Shown: positions 1 through 9,512 of the stretch, one piece after another | Position numbering within the stretch: the stretch's first letter is position 1 | How the letters are laid out: each line of letters begins with the position of its first letter | Source: Reichenbachiella agarivorans | GTDB taxonomy: Bacteria > Bacteroidota > Bacteroidia > Cytophagales > Cyclobacteriaceae | Assembly: GCF_025502585.1 (NCBI RefSeq) | Contig: NZ_CP106679.1 | Coordinates: 3,565,501-3,629,500, forward strand | Length of the DNA stretch: 64,000 nt | Reading direction: 5' to 3' | The notes under the pieces: model-generated | What the model saw: the letters and a program-made list of their open reading frames with translations, nothing else | Told to the model about the DNA's origin: nothing | Database searches by the model: none | Program-made: the position numbers and the translations under genes

Positions 1-701
1 GTCAGGGAGGCTTGATTGCATCATTGGATATGCGAATTGGGAGCATCACGCTGCGTTCTACTCCCTTGCCTGATCCTGATGAGTCGCGCTTGGTAGAAGC
101 CATTTGTCATGCTCTAAAGAAGGAAGGTGAACGCCTGCTCAATTTTGATAATGAAGTAAAAAAATGGCAAAACCGTGTACTCAGTTTACGCAAGTGGAAT
201 CCCGCTCAAAGTTGGCCTGACGTGAGCACTCCCACCCTACTAGCTACCAATAGCGAGTGGCTCGCTCCCTATCTTGATGGCATCAAAAGACCAGAAGAGT
301 TAAAAAAAATCAATCTAAAGACAGTTTTACAACACTCTTTGAATTTTGAATTGCAAAGTCAGTTGGACAAACTAGCCCCAGAAAAAATTGATGTGCCGAG
401 CGGATCTAAAATTCAACTAGACTACCGCAGTGATGGTTCTGCACCCATCTTGGCAGTCAGGTTACAAGAAGTCTTTGGACTGGCTGAAACGCCAAAAATA
501 AATGAAGGCAAAAATGCCGTTTTAATGCACTTGCTGTCACCAGGATTCAAGCCTGTTCAGATCACGGGTGACTTGAACAGCTTCTGGAACAATGCTTATT
601 TCGAGGTAAAGAAAGATCTGAAAGGTCGCTATCCCAAGCACATATGGCCTGAAGACCCTTGGAATGAACAAGCCATTAGTGGAGTAAAGAAGAGGAAGTA
701 G
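1..701 (+). CDS. hrpB: ATP-dependent helicase HrpB, C-terminal part (cut by window edge)
   Basis: The reading frame is open from base 3 to the TAG at 699-701, so the gene starts outside the window; the TTG at base 12 is not a true start. The visible ~230 residues match the C-terminal HrpB domain (HrpB_C family), not the helicase core: VPSG followed by LDY, then LAVRLQEVFG, LHLLSP-like LMHLLSPG, PVQITGDL, SFW and the closing block RYPKHIWPEDP. HrpB proteins are DEAH/DExH-type ATP-dependent RNA helicases of poorly known cellular role. The protein ends in a basic tail (KKRK). A weak hairpin with T-rich tail follows at 729-749, and the next gene is convergent. Family assignment is firm; the motor domains cannot be checked here. 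Confidence 0.88.
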   Translation, partial: QGGLIASLDMRIGSITLRSTPLPDPDESRLVEAICHALKKEGERLLNFDNEVKKWQNRVLSLRKWNPAQSWPDVSTPTLLATNSEWLAPYLDGIKRPEELKKINLKTVLQHSLNFELQSQLDKLAPEKIDVPSGSKIQLDYRSDGSAPILAVRLQEVFGLAETPKINEGKNAVLMHLLSPGFKPVQITGDLNSFWNNAYFEVKKDLKGRYPKHIWPEDPWNEQAISGVKKRK

Positions 702-728
702 GCTTTATTGGTTTCTAAGGCCAGTGCA

Positions 729-749
729 TTGTAGCTTGTCAAACTACAA
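729..749 (+). terminator. Hairpin between convergent hrpB and lipase genes
   Basis: Arms TTGTAG (729-734) and CTACAA (744-749) flank an almost self-complementary centre and are followed by TTTTC. It overlaps the stop codon of the minus-strand lipase, so it could serve hrpB as a weak terminator. Inferred from structure only. Confidence 0.4.
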
Positions 750-1940
750 ATTTTCAGGTAGACACTTCTCAGGCAGCGCATCATATTCAGTTGGAAAATA
801 GGCTTTCAGGACTCCTACATAATAATTATGTGGCTTGTGCTGAAAGAACATGGGTGGCTTCTTGTACAAGCTATTATCCAAAAAGTAGCCGTTTTCATCT
901 TTAGCAACTACATTAGCCAAAGAATCATAATTTACGACAGCCCAGTCTTTTAGAAGTTTAGGATAATCAAAAGGTCTCAGTTGAATACGATTACCTGTTA
1001 CAGCATAATTGATATCATTGACATAAGCAGGCAAAATCACTTTACCTAAATCTTTGATTAGCCTATCATTGGCAGATGCACTTATTGATTGGATGTAACT
1101 GGTAGCTGTTTGTTCAAAAGTCTGGAAAAAGGCACTTTTCAATAAACGTTCGGTACTGAACCCTTCTTCATCACCCAAAAGTGAAGAAATGCCCTCCTTA
1201 GAAAAAAGTTTCTCCTCCATATAATTGACAGGCAACCTAGGTACAGGATCAGCTGGATTGATAATACTGAAACTCAAATAGGTACTGGCAAAACGCTGGT
1301 TATATTCCTTGGCAAAAGCCTTGTTTCCGATCATGGGATTGGCAAATGCGTACGTTTTGAATCTATTGTGAGAGGCAATCCTGTCAGATGGTAAGCCTTC
1401 CAAATAAGCCAGCAACAAAGCTGCCAACGCACCTCCTTGGCTATGACCTGTTAGATAAATATCGTAGATACCCATGGCATTGAGGTACTTGACCTGCATC
1501 AAAATCGATTGGTGCAAAAAAGCCAGTCCCAACACATACCCTGAGTGAACTGCAGCTGCAGTGTCCTCGGCCAGTTTGTATTCAAAAACATCATTTTGTA
1601 TGATGATTTTACCTTGTGCAGGAATCATAGCTGATTCGATATTGGCCAACCAACTCTTTTGATCTGCGGTAGACCCTCTAAAGCAGATCACACCTGTTTT
1701 ACCCTTGACATAGACTTGGTATTTGTTATCCATCCCAAACACCCCCGAGGTAAATTCTTTCTTGTATCCAACAGGAATAATATCACTGTCATCGTCATAA
1801 AGATCCAAGAACGTAAAACTGTTGCTCAAGGCAATCATGTCTCGTGCTTCCTTCGGAGAAAAACCAGATTGAATCTGTGCACTGAGTGGAAACTGAAGAA
1901 TGATTAAACAATAAAGAGAGACTAGGTATTTTTTCATCAT
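744..1940 (-). CDS. Secreted class 3 lipase family protein
   Basis: A 398-aa protein beginning with a Sec signal peptide (MMKKYLVSLY, hydrophobic stretch, cleavage expected near SAQ). The central region is a lipase class 3 alpha/beta hydrolase: the nucleophile elbow GHSQGG with Ser near residue 167, preceded by IYLTGHS and followed by a small-residue helix ALAALLLA. The segment INPADPVPRLP supplies the probable catalytic Asp, and the His is probably in the C-terminal part. Family members hydrolyse acyl glycerides or related esters; a secreted form probably acts in the periplasm or outside the cell. It is convergent with hrpB and runs in the same direction as the upstream peptide transporter, 56 bp away. 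The substrate is not predictable. Confidence 0.8.
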   Translation of the reverse strand: MMKKYLVSLYCLIILQFPLSAQIQSGFSPKEARDMIALSNSFTFLDLYDDDSDIIPVGYKKEFTSGVFGMDNKYQVYVKGKTGVICFRGSTADQKSWLANIESAMIPAQGKIIIQNDVFEYKLAEDTAAAVHSGYVLGLAFLHQSILMQVKYLNAMGIYDIYLTGHSQGGALAALLLAYLEGLPSDRIASHNRFKTYAFANPMIGNKAFAKEYNQRFASTYLSFSIINPADPVPRLPVNYMEEKLFSKEGISSLLGDEEGFSTERLLKSAFFQTFEQTATSYIQSISASANDRLIKDLGKVILPAYVNDINYAVTGNRIQLRPFDYPKLLKDWAVVNYDSLANVVAKDENGYFLDNSLYKKPPMFFQHKPHNYYVGVLKAYFPTEYDALPEKCLPENL

Positions 1941-1996
1941 AAACTACTTTGAATGTAAGTATTAAGAAAATACCGTACCAAGTTCACAATCTAGAA

Positions 1997-3529
1997 TCAA
2001 TGAATACCGTGCATCATTTTTTTCATCAAAGGAGCTAACACAAAAGCTAAAGCGGCACAACTCAAAACAACAAAAGCGATAGATTCAAAACCTTCGGTAT
2101 AGACAGCCAGTGAGGCCTGCGCATTTATTTCGTCGGCTGATCCTCCTACAGCCAGCAACTTGCCCACAGCCCCTACGATCCTAAAAGCAAATGCTGAAGA
2201 TAAAAACCATACCCCCATCATAAAACCTACTACTTTTTTAGGAGACAACTCAGTGACTTTGGACAACCCGACTGGTGACATGAACAATTCACCCGTAGAA
2301 AACATCAAATACCCCAACATCAAGAAAAGCATAGGGACTTTCCCTGCATCATTGGCAAAACTCCCACTCCAAGCAAAGACAGCAAAACCAGCACCTAATA
2401 GGAGTAGTCCAAAAGCAAATTTAAAGGGTGTATAAGGATTGGCTTTGACAGCAGATAATTTGACCCATATCCATGAAAACAAAACTGCCATCATGATGAT
2501 ATACAAACCTGTAATAGAGTTGGCCTGAGACGCATTGATACCTATCATCTCTACATTGCGGAGCGCAAACAGAGTCAATGTACTACCTGACAACTCGTAC
2601 CCTCCCCAAAACATGGTCATAAACATCGTCAGCAATACAATCACCAACAGCTGTTGTCTCTCGACCTTGGATGCACTCGTCATCGTACGAACAATGACTC
2701 CTAATATTACTATCAATATCAGATAAAAGGCATATTCTACTACCTGCCCTTCATAATTGACTTTACCTACAATAGGCAGATACAGTTCACCATAGTACAT
2801 GATCAGCGCAATGAATGGCACCAAAGCAAAAGCAATGAGTGGTACCCAATTCTTTATTTTCAAGCCAGAAATTTTCACTTCGAGCTGATCCTCATTAGGT
2901 GCGTGTCCATGTACGCCAAAGATTCCACCCTTGATGCCGCTATAAAACACGATTACTCCTGCCAACATGCCTATGCCTGCAGCTCCAAATCCATAATGCC
3001 AACCATAGCTAAAGCCTAGCCAGCCACATAGTAGAGGAGCAACAAATGCCCCAATGTTAATACCCATATAAAAAATGGTGAATCCAGAATCTCTGCGTGG
3101 ATCACCTTGCTCGTATAAGCTTCCTACAAAAGATGAAATGTTAGGTTTGAAAAGCCCGTTACCCACAATAATCAAAGCAAGTGCTAGAAAAAATGCAATC
3201 TGATCATCAATCGCCAATACAAAATGACCCAAAGCCATCAATACACCTCCCAACATAATGGCACGACGATAGCCGAGCAATCGATCTGCCAACATCCCTC
3301 CCAAAACTGGTGTAGCATAAACCAATGCTCCATAGGCAGCATAGATAGTTGCGGCGATGGTATCTCTATCTACCAAAGAGCGATAAACCTCCTCAGTCAT
3401 ATACACCATCAACAATGCCCGCATGCCATAGAAACTAAATCGCTCCCATAACTCTGCAAAAAACAGATAAAAAAGTCCTTTGGGATGTCCTAAAAACTGA
3501 GGTGTTTCCATCTCTCTTACTTCATTCAT
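1997..3529 (-). CDS. POT/PTR family proton-dependent oligopeptide transporter
   Basis: An MFS-type inner-membrane peptide symporter of about 510 aa with 12-14 predicted hydrophobic segments. The N-terminus has the diagnostic POT block ELWERFSFYGMRALL, followed by GGMLADRLLGYRRAI (the MFS loop 2-3 motif), and the FYMGINIGAF block typical of PTR2 transporters. Members import di- and tripeptides with protons. I chose the ATG at 3529 because family proteins begin shortly before the GHPKGLFYLFF segment; an in-frame ATG at 3592 would add 21 non-conserved residues. A 56-bp gap separates it from the downstream lipase, so co-transcription is possible. The function call is firm, the start less so. Confidence 0.88.
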   Translation of the reverse strand: MNEVREMETPQFLGHPKGLFYLFFAELWERFSFYGMRALLMVYMTEEVYRSLVDRDTIAATIYAAYGALVYATPVLGGMLADRLLGYRRAIMLGGVLMALGHFVLAIDDQIAFFLALALIIVGNGLFKPNISSFVGSLYEQGDPRRDSGFTIFYMGINIGAFVAPLLCGWLGFSYGWHYGFGAAGIGMLAGVIVFYSGIKGGIFGVHGHAPNEDQLEVKISGLKIKNWVPLIAFALVPFIALIMYYGELYLPIVGKVNYEGQVVEYAFYLILIVILGVIVRTMTSASKVERQQLLVIVLLTMFMTMFWGGYELSGSTLTLFALRNVEMIGINASQANSITGLYIIMMAVLFSWIWVKLSAVKANPYTPFKFAFGLLLLGAGFAVFAWSGSFANDAGKVPMLFLMLGYLMFSTGELFMSPVGLSKVTELSPKKVVGFMMGVWFLSSAFAFRIVGAVGKLLAVGGSADEINAQASLAVYTEGFESIAFVVLSCAALAFVLAPLMKKMMHGIH

Positions 3530-3891
3530 AATCAACTCTTCATCATTTGGATTCGCTAATATATATAAACCTACCAGATTGAAGCTTACCATTTATATAG
3601 TTAATAATAGCATACACTATCCTGAAATTCAATTCTCTCCATGTGTTTAGGTGTCCTTCCTGTGATATTTACCCCACTGGTCAATGGTACACAACTGTGG
3701 CATTTACACCAATGACATAATCAAACACAACAGACCCATGTATCAAATGTCGATTCACTTTATTCTAGACTCATGTGTCACATTTTGACTAATTAGAGCA
3801 AATGCTTAGAAATTCAGCGTAGTTCGATCTATCTTGTTGTGATATCTAAAAAATCAATCACATTGATTGAAAAACAGATAGACACATACAT
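3530..3891. other. Intergenic region between divergent transporter and oxidoreductase
   Basis: About 360 bases without a convincing gene. It must hold the promoters of both divergent genes, but I see no clear TTG/TAnnTTTG pair. A perfect 7-bp inverted repeat, AATCAAT cac ATTGATT, lies at 3852-3868, 23 bases before the oxidoreductase ATG, and could be an operator or a leader hairpin. Confidence 0.4.
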
Positions 3892-5490
3892 ATGCCCCAA
3901 AAGAACTACTCAAAATTTCCAACCAAGACTCCAGATGAATCCTATGATCACATCATCATTGGTTCAGGTATGGGAGGCATGACATTGGCAACTTTTTTGG
4001 CCAAAGCTGGAAAAAAAGTTGCCATTTTCGAGCGACACTATGTACCGGGCGGTTTTACACATGCATTCAAGCGAAAAGACGGCCTCCAATGGGATGTAGG
4101 TGTGCACTATATGGGCAACATGGATAAATCCAGCGGTATCCGAAAAATCATGGACTTTCTGACTGGTCATCAATTGGAATGGGAATCCATGGGAGACATA
4201 TATGACGTCATCCATATCGGAGAGGATACTTATGAAATCCCAGCTGGAAAGGAAAACTACCGCAAGAAAATGAAGGATTATTTCCCAAATGACACCCAAG
4301 CGATTGACCAATATCTTTCGCTGGTGGATTCTGCCAATCGCAGAGGTGGCGCCTTCTTTATGGAAAAATCATTTGAACCTTTCCTCAGTCATACCATAGG
4401 CAGAGTGATTCGATCCATGTATCACCAATTCAGCAAAAAGACCACACTCGAAGTCCTGATGACCTTGACCGCCAACCGACGTCTGATTGCAGTCCTCTGT
4501 GGACAATGTGGCAACTACGGCCTGCCACCAGCAGAAAGTAGTTTTGCTGCACATGCCATGGTGGTCGGACACTTCATGGAAGGCGGATACTACCCGCACG
4601 GAGGCAGTCCTCAAATTGGTAAAAACACTTTAAGAACCTTTGCCAAACTAGGAGGAAAAACCTACATCTCAGCAGATGTCACCTCGATAGTTGTCAAAAA
4701 TAACAGCGTACAGGGCATTCAAATAAGTGATCAATTCATTGCTTGCAAAAGTGTGATCAGCAACATAGGTGTAGACAATACCTTCAATCACCTACTGACC
4801 AAAGAACAGTCTATCTATTGTCATTTTGATTTGAAGAAAGTCAAAGCATCAAGTGCTCACATGTGTCTGTACATAGGGCTGGACAAAACAGACAAGGAAC
4901 TCAATCTCCCTAAGTACAACATCTGGAACTATGCTACAGAAATCTACGCCAACGACCTCAGCCAAATCACACCGTCCAATGCCCCCGAAAAGTTTGCATA
5001 CATCTCCTTCCCTTCTGCAAAGGATCCAGAATGGGCTACAGATCATCCAGTAAGCTCCACTATTCAGGCTATCTCGGTGGGTCGCTATGAATGGTTCACG
5101 GAATATGAAAATCAACCTTGGCTTAACCGTGAGGAAGCGTACCAACAAATTAAAACAACCTTTCAAGAAGCCATGCTCAAAAAACTGTACAAACTTCTTC
5201 CACAGGCCGAAGGTCATGTGATCTACACAGAAGTATCCACTCCGTTGAGCACCAAGCACTTTTCCAATTACCAACATGGTGAGATTTATGGTCTGGCACA
5301 TACGCCCAATCGCTTCAATTTACCTTTCCTCAAACCTAAAACCAGAATCAAAGGTCTGAGACTGGTAGGTCAAGACATCACCATTGTAGGAGTGGCAGGT
5401 GCCATGATGTCTGGCATGCTATGCGCCATCACGATACTCAAATTTGGTATTTGGAAGGTTTTTAGAGACATGAACAAACCTGTTGTTTGA
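3892..5490 (+). CDS. FAD-dependent phytoene desaturase / retinol saturase-like oxidoreductase
   Basis: A 532-aa flavoprotein of the CrtI/RetSat group. The N-terminal dinucleotide-binding motif IIIGSGMGG covers residues 21-29 and is followed by FERHYVPGGFTHAFKR and the WDVGVHYMG segment seen in retinol saturase-like proteins. The C-terminal FAD contact region reads LRLVGQDITIVGVAGAMMSG. Family members reduce or desaturate polyenes (carotenoids, retinol); some are uncharacterised lipid oxidoreductases. No carotenoid biosynthesis genes lie nearby, so the substrate is open. The next gene, a patatin, is on the same strand 122 bp downstream, which would allow a lipid-related pair, but the gap is long for an operon. 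ATG 3892 fits the family N-terminus. Confidence 0.8.
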   Translation: MPQKNYSKFPTKTPDESYDHIIIGSGMGGMTLATFLAKAGKKVAIFERHYVPGGFTHAFKRKDGLQWDVGVHYMGNMDKSSGIRKIMDFLTGHQLEWESMGDIYDVIHIGEDTYEIPAGKENYRKKMKDYFPNDTQAIDQYLSLVDSANRRGGAFFMEKSFEPFLSHTIGRVIRSMYHQFSKKTTLEVLMTLTANRRLIAVLCGQCGNYGLPPAESSFAAHAMVVGHFMEGGYYPHGGSPQIGKNTLRTFAKLGGKTYISADVTSIVVKNNSVQGIQISDQFIACKSVISNIGVDNTFNHLLTKEQSIYCHFDLKKVKASSAHMCLYIGLDKTDKELNLPKYNIWNYATEIYANDLSQITPSNAPEKFAYISFPSAKDPEWATDHPVSSTIQAISVGRYEWFTEYENQPWLNREEAYQQIKTTFQEAMLKKLYKLLPQAEGHVIYTEVSTPLSTKHFSNYQHGEIYGLAHTPNRFNLPFLKPKTRIKGLRLVGQDITIVGVAGAMMSGMLCAITILKFGIWKVFRDMNKPVV

Positions 5491-5612
5491 GTTGTACTTA
5501 TAATTTGTCTTTATTCAATTGCTTTAAATATTTGATTCTTTCATAACTTTATTGCTACAGCAATTCTGAAAAACTAATACTGATTTCAAGCTGACCGAGT
5601 CAATTATTACCT

Positions 5613-6683
5613 ATGAAAAAAGCCAAAATACTGTGTCTCGATGGAGGTGGCATCCGAGGCATCATCCCCGCTACCATTATTCAATATGTGGAAGAAAAGG
5701 CCCAAGAATTAACTCAAAACCCCAACCTCCGAATTGCTGATTTGTTTGATTTCATAGCTGGTACCAGTACAGGAGGGATACTTACTTGTCTCTACCTCAC
5801 TCCCAACTACATGGCTGGAGAAGGTCAGCCCAATGCCAAATATACAGCTCAAGAAGCACTCGACTTGTATGTCAAAAATGGCTATGACATCTTCAACAAG
5901 TCCAAGATCCGCTGGTACAATTGGAAAACCCTCTTCAATGCTACACAATACAGCCCTCATTACCTAGAAAAAATAGCCAAGGAAAAATTCGGTGACCTCA
6001 AATTCAGTGAGTTGCTCAAACCAGCATTGATCACGACCTATGATCTCAAATCCGAAAGCACTTTTTTCTTCTCCAGCAGAGAACCACTGAGCAAAAAAAG
6101 AGAGTTTTATGTGCGGGATGTCGCTAGATCCACGTCAGCCGCTCCTACTTACTTCCCTCCTGCTAGGATCAAGAACCTGGCTGACCCTGCCCATGACATG
6201 ATCAATTTGGATGGAGGCGTGTTTGCCAACAACCCTACCATGTGTGCCTATGCTGAGGCACGTGACACCAAAGAAGGCCCTATCCAAGAACCCTCTGCGA
6301 CCAATATGATTATCCTCTCTCTCGGAACAGGTGGAGGCAACTTGCAGATCAAAGGTGTAAATGCAAGCAAAAGCTGGGGACTGCTCAAATGGGCAGAGCA
6401 CATACCAGATATCATGATGGATGGCAGTGCGGATACGGTAGCCTACCAGATACAGAGTATCTTCAACACGCTAGGAGAACCCAAAAGAAGACAGTATCTC
6501 CGGGTAGATGTCCCCTATCAGTTGCGCAAAACCTACTCCTCAGATATGGGGGACGCCAGTCCCATGAATATCTCTGACTTGCAAGATGCCGCAGAGGCAA
6601 CCTTAGCAATCAAAAAAGCTGAATTGGATCAAATGATTCGAAGTTTGGTAGCCGAACTAGAAACAGAAAAAGCTCACGCCTGA
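5613..6683 (+). CDS. Patatin-like phospholipase
   Basis: A 356-aa cytosolic-looking protein with the complete patatin signature: oxyanion loop DGGGIRG at residues 10-16, nucleophile motif GTSTG with Ser52, and the catalytic Asp in LDGGVFANNP near residue 200. Patatins use a Ser-Asp dyad to release fatty acids from phospholipids or other acyl lipids. The architecture, with the domain starting right at the N-terminus, resembles the stand-alone patatins that serve as CBASS effectors (CapV), but there is no cyclase, sensor or other CBASS gene near, so a housekeeping or storage-lipid role is equally likely. The stop codon lies in a hairpin that probably ends transcription against the convergent ilvC. 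Confidence 0.86.
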   Translation: MKKAKILCLDGGGIRGIIPATIIQYVEEKAQELTQNPNLRIADLFDFIAGTSTGGILTCLYLTPNYMAGEGQPNAKYTAQEALDLYVKNGYDIFNKSKIRWYNWKTLFNATQYSPHYLEKIAKEKFGDLKFSELLKPALITTYDLKSESTFFFSSREPLSKKREFYVRDVARSTSAAPTYFPPARIKNLADPAHDMINLDGGVFANNPTMCAYAEARDTKEGPIQEPSATNMIILSLGTGGGNLQIKGVNASKSWGLLKWAEHIPDIMMDGSADTVAYQIQSIFNTLGEPKRRQYLRVDVPYQLRKTYSSDMGDASPMNISDLQDAAEATLAIKKAELDQMIRSLVAELETEKAHA

Positions 6684-6696
6684 TGGCATGAGCTTT
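6669..6696. terminator. Bidirectional hairpin terminator between patatin gene and ilvC
   Basis: Perfect arms AAAGCTCA (6669-6676) and TGAGCTTT (6689-6696) include the end of the patatin gene and face the end of convergent ilvC. The A-rich and T-rich flanks suit termination in both directions. Confidence 0.6.
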
Positions 6697-6719
6697 CTAA
6701 TTTTAACTAATCAGGAATC

Positions 6720-8201
6720 TTATCCTAAAGCGATTTGCTTCATAGAAGTCATCGCTTTTCTCAATCTAGCACCGACTTTTTCGATATCGTGTGCTCTCAA
6801 TTTTTCGTTGATTTGAATCAAAGTCACATTGTCTACCTGACCGTCAACCGTATCGTTGTAGTTCAATCCGATGATGTCTGTCTCTACAGACTTCATGAAG
6901 TCTCCCAACAATGGCTTACATGCGTGATCAAACAAATAACATCCGTACTCTGCCGTATCAGAGATCACTCTGTTCATCTCGAACAATTTCTTTCTAGCGA
7001 TTGTGTTGGCAATCAACGGTGTCTCGTGCAATGACTCGTAGTATGCAGACTCACCTTTGATACCAGCCTCAGTCATCGTTTCGTAAGCTAACTCTACACC
7101 AGCTCTGACCATGGCTACCATCAATAGACCTTTGTCATAGAACTCCTGCTCTGAGATATCTACATCAGCAGCAGCAGTTTTTTCGAAGTTGGTCTCACCA
7201 GTCAAAGCTCTCCAGTTCAACAAGTTTTTGTCATCCTCAGCCCAATCCTTCATCATCGTAGATGAGAATTCACCTGACATGATATCATCTTGGTGCTTTT
7301 GAAACAAGGGTCTCATGATCGTTTTCAACTCCTCAGAGATTTCAAAACACTTGATCTTAGCTGGGTTAGACAACCTGTCCACCATGCCAGATACACCTCC
7401 ATGCTTCAATGATTCGGTGATCACCTCCCATCCATACTGGATGAATTTGGCAGCCCAGCCCTCATCAATGCCCTTCTGAACCATTTTGTCGAAACAAAGG
7501 ATAGATCCAGTTTGTAACAATCCACAAAGAATCGTTTGCTCACCCATTAAATCAGACTTTACTTCTGCGACGAAAGATGATTTCAAACAACCCGCTCTGT
7601 GTCCGCCAGTAGCAGCTGCATACGCTTTGGCATATGCCCAACCTTTGCCTTCTGGATCGTTTTCTGGGTGTACCGCGATCAACGTTGGCACGCCAAATCC
7701 TCTTTGGTACTCATGTCTTACTTCTGATCCTGGAGACTTAGGTGCCACCATGATCACAGTGATATCTTTTCTGATTTGTGTTCCTTCTTCTACAATGTTG
7801 AAACCGTGAGAATAAGACAAGGTAGATCCTTGCTTCATCAACGGCATCACAGCGTTAACCACTGCCGTGTGTTGCTTGTCTGGAGTCAAATTGATCACCA
7901 AGTCGGCAGTTGGGATCAATTGCTCATAAGTACCTACTGTAAAACCAGCTTCTGAAGTATTGACATATGAAGCTCTCTTCTCATCGATCGCCGCTTGACG
8001 CAAGGCATAAGAGATATCCAATCCTGAATCTCTCATGTTCAAACCTTGGTTCAAACCTTGTGCTCCAGCACCTACGATTACTATTTTCTTTCCTTTCAAA
8101 GCCTCAACGCCATCGTTGAACTCTGACCCATCCATGAACTCACATACGCCCAACTGGTTGAGTTGCTCTCTCAGTGGTAGTGTATTGAAATAATTTCCCA
8201 T
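6720..8201 (-). CDS. ilvC: Ketol-acid reductoisomerase (NADP+), class II
   Basis: 493 aa, close to the ~490 aa of the long (class II, E. coli-type) enzyme and much longer than the ~330-aa class I form. It isomerises and reduces acetolactate or acetohydroxybutyrate in valine, leucine and isoleucine biosynthesis. Visible features are the Rossmann motif [11 protein letters not shown] at residues 43-53, the LRQ segment after the second strand, the HGFNI block, VAPKSPG, and duplicated knotted C-terminal domains with the acidic Mg-binding residues in SDLMGEQ. It stands apart from other ilv genes in this window. The AraC-type regulator gene lies upstream on the same strand with an 87-bp gap. I see nothing that proves a regulatory link. 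Confidence 0.95.
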   Translation of the reverse strand: MGNYFNTLPLREQLNQLGVCEFMDGSEFNDGVEALKGKKIVIVGAGAQGLNQGLNMRDSGLDISYALRQAAIDEKRASYVNTSEAGFTVGTYEQLIPTADLVINLTPDKQHTAVVNAVMPLMKQGSTLSYSHGFNIVEEGTQIRKDITVIMVAPKSPGSEVRHEYQRGFGVPTLIAVHPENDPEGKGWAYAKAYAAATGGHRAGCLKSSFVAEVKSDLMGEQTILCGLLQTGSILCFDKMVQKGIDEGWAAKFIQYGWEVITESLKHGGVSGMVDRLSNPAKIKCFEISEELKTIMRPLFQKHQDDIMSGEFSSTMMKDWAEDDKNLLNWRALTGETNFEKTAAADVDISEQEFYDKGLLMVAMVRAGVELAYETMTEAGIKGESAYYESLHETPLIANTIARKKLFEMNRVISDTAEYGCYLFDHACKPLLGDFMKSVETDIIGLNYNDTVDGQVDNVTLIQINEKLRAHDIEKVGARLRKAMTSMKQIALG

Positions 8202-8288
8202 TTATTTAATGTTTTTGTCTAATCACAATTTTATGAATACAAAAGTGAACATTCTCATCTGTATCCTTATGGTGATAATGAGAAAAGT

Positions 8289-9191
8289 TTAGGTACTTTT
8301 CAACGATTGTTCGCGGTAGGCATTGGGGGTCAATCCTGTGTGTTTCTTAAAAAACTTACTAAAATAGGATTGATCCGCAAAGCGAAGCTGCATAGAAATC
8401 TCCGTCACCGATAGATCACTATGTTTCAAAAGACGCTTAATTTCAAGCACTTGCTTGTCAATAATCAATTCTTTGGAAGTTTTTCCGGTCAGTTCCTTTA
8501 CGGTGTGCGTCAAGTGATTTTCTGTCACGCAAAGCAACTCGGCATACGCTTTGATGCTGAGATTGGATAGGTATTTTTCCTCGATCAATTCTCTGAAGCG
8601 CTTCACCATCAGATGTCCCTTTCCTTTCTCTATGGCGCGCTGGTCTTTGGGATACAAACGCTCACAGGTATTGAGGATCAGGTCGAGCAGTGAGTTGGCA
8701 AACTCCTGACTCCTCTCCTCTTTCATCACCACGGATCCTTGGCGAAACAACCCCTCCAAAAAAGCTGTATCACTTGGCCTGGTCAGTCTAAGAGGTGGAT
8801 TTTCTTGTTTGAGATTGAAAAAGAAAGGAAACTCCAGCAACTTGTTCTTGTTGCTACGATCCAAGAGGTAGAACTCTGCCGTAAATAAGAAGATGAACCC
8901 AGCGATATCCCTGGACAGCTCCAACTTGTGGGTCTGACCCGGACTGAGGAAAAACACACAGGGAGGCTTGATCTCGTACTCGTTGCTATCGATCACATGG
9001 ATCCCCGATCCTTGTGTCAAAAACAGCACTTCGAAAAAATCGTGACGATGCGGATACTGCACCTCAAAGTGTCGATTGGCATCAAACACCTCTACCTGAA
9101 AGGGCAAAGTCGAACCCGCTACGGGCTTGAACTTATCCAGACTATAAATAGGAATACCTCTCTGCTCAGACATGTCACAAAAGTAAGGCAT
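8289..9191 (-). CDS. AraC family transcriptional regulator
   Basis: A 300-aa one-component regulator. The N-terminal half is a cupin sensor domain with the short block HRHDFFEVLFLTQGSG and later SPGQTHKLELS. The C-terminal ~100 residues hold two helix-turn-helix motifs, IKAYAELLCVTENHLT and VTEISMQLRFADQSYFSKFF, ending in the conserved KKHTGLTPNAYR. It should bind DNA directly in response to a small ligand, often a sugar or aromatic compound in this group. An alternative start at 9173 (MSEQRGIPIYSL) would remove six residues and fits homologous N-termini at least as well. Possible targets are itself, ilvC or an unlinked operon; the 800-bp non-coding region upstream holds several palindromes. 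Confidence 0.87.
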   Translation of the reverse strand: MPYFCDMSEQRGIPIYSLDKFKPVAGSTLPFQVEVFDANRHFEVQYPHRHDFFEVLFLTQGSGIHVIDSNEYEIKPPCVFFLSPGQTHKLELSRDIAGFIFLFTAEFYLLDRSNKNKLLEFPFFFNLKQENPPLRLTRPSDTAFLEGLFRQGSVVMKEERSQEFANSLLDLILNTCERLYPKDQRAIEKGKGHLMVKRFRELIEEKYLSNLSIKAYAELLCVTENHLTHTVKELTGKTSKELIIDKQVLEIKRLLKHSDLSVTEISMQLRFADQSYFSKFFKKHTGLTPNAYREQSLKST

Positions 9192-9512
9192 AATCCTTAC
9201 AACCGCTTATCGTTGTGTAAGGAGAACTGTCACATTACTTACATCCCAATTGTTGCAGATCCAAAACAATCACCTACGCTATGACTCCTAGTTGACTGTA
9301 CAGGTAAATACCATGAAATTATTTGAGAGATATCGGATTACAAATCCTGTGACAATCGTTTGACTTTTGTAAAGTCGAACAGTGTGCTAGCACATAAAAT
9401 AGTTGAGATCAAAGTGGTTTGCTTTATTGATTTGCAGTAAGTGTACCAAGTCTACCAAACCGCTCATAAGCATCAAAAACACCCTTTTTCAATGCCATTT
9501 GATGTGTATCTC
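9192..9512. other. Non-coding region upstream of the AraC gene
   Basis: No gene is supported here. Two short dyads stand out: GACTTT tgt AAAGTC at 9362-9376 and the perfect 12-bp palindrome TGTGCTAGCACA at 9383-9394. Either could be an operator, but nothing ties them to a specific protein. Confidence 0.35.

Noticed and set aside
5613-6683. CBASS defence operon with patatin effector
   Set aside because: The patatin looks like CapV-type proteins, but no CD-NTase, HORMA/TRIP13 or Cap2/Cap3 gene is adjacent; neighbours are metabolic.
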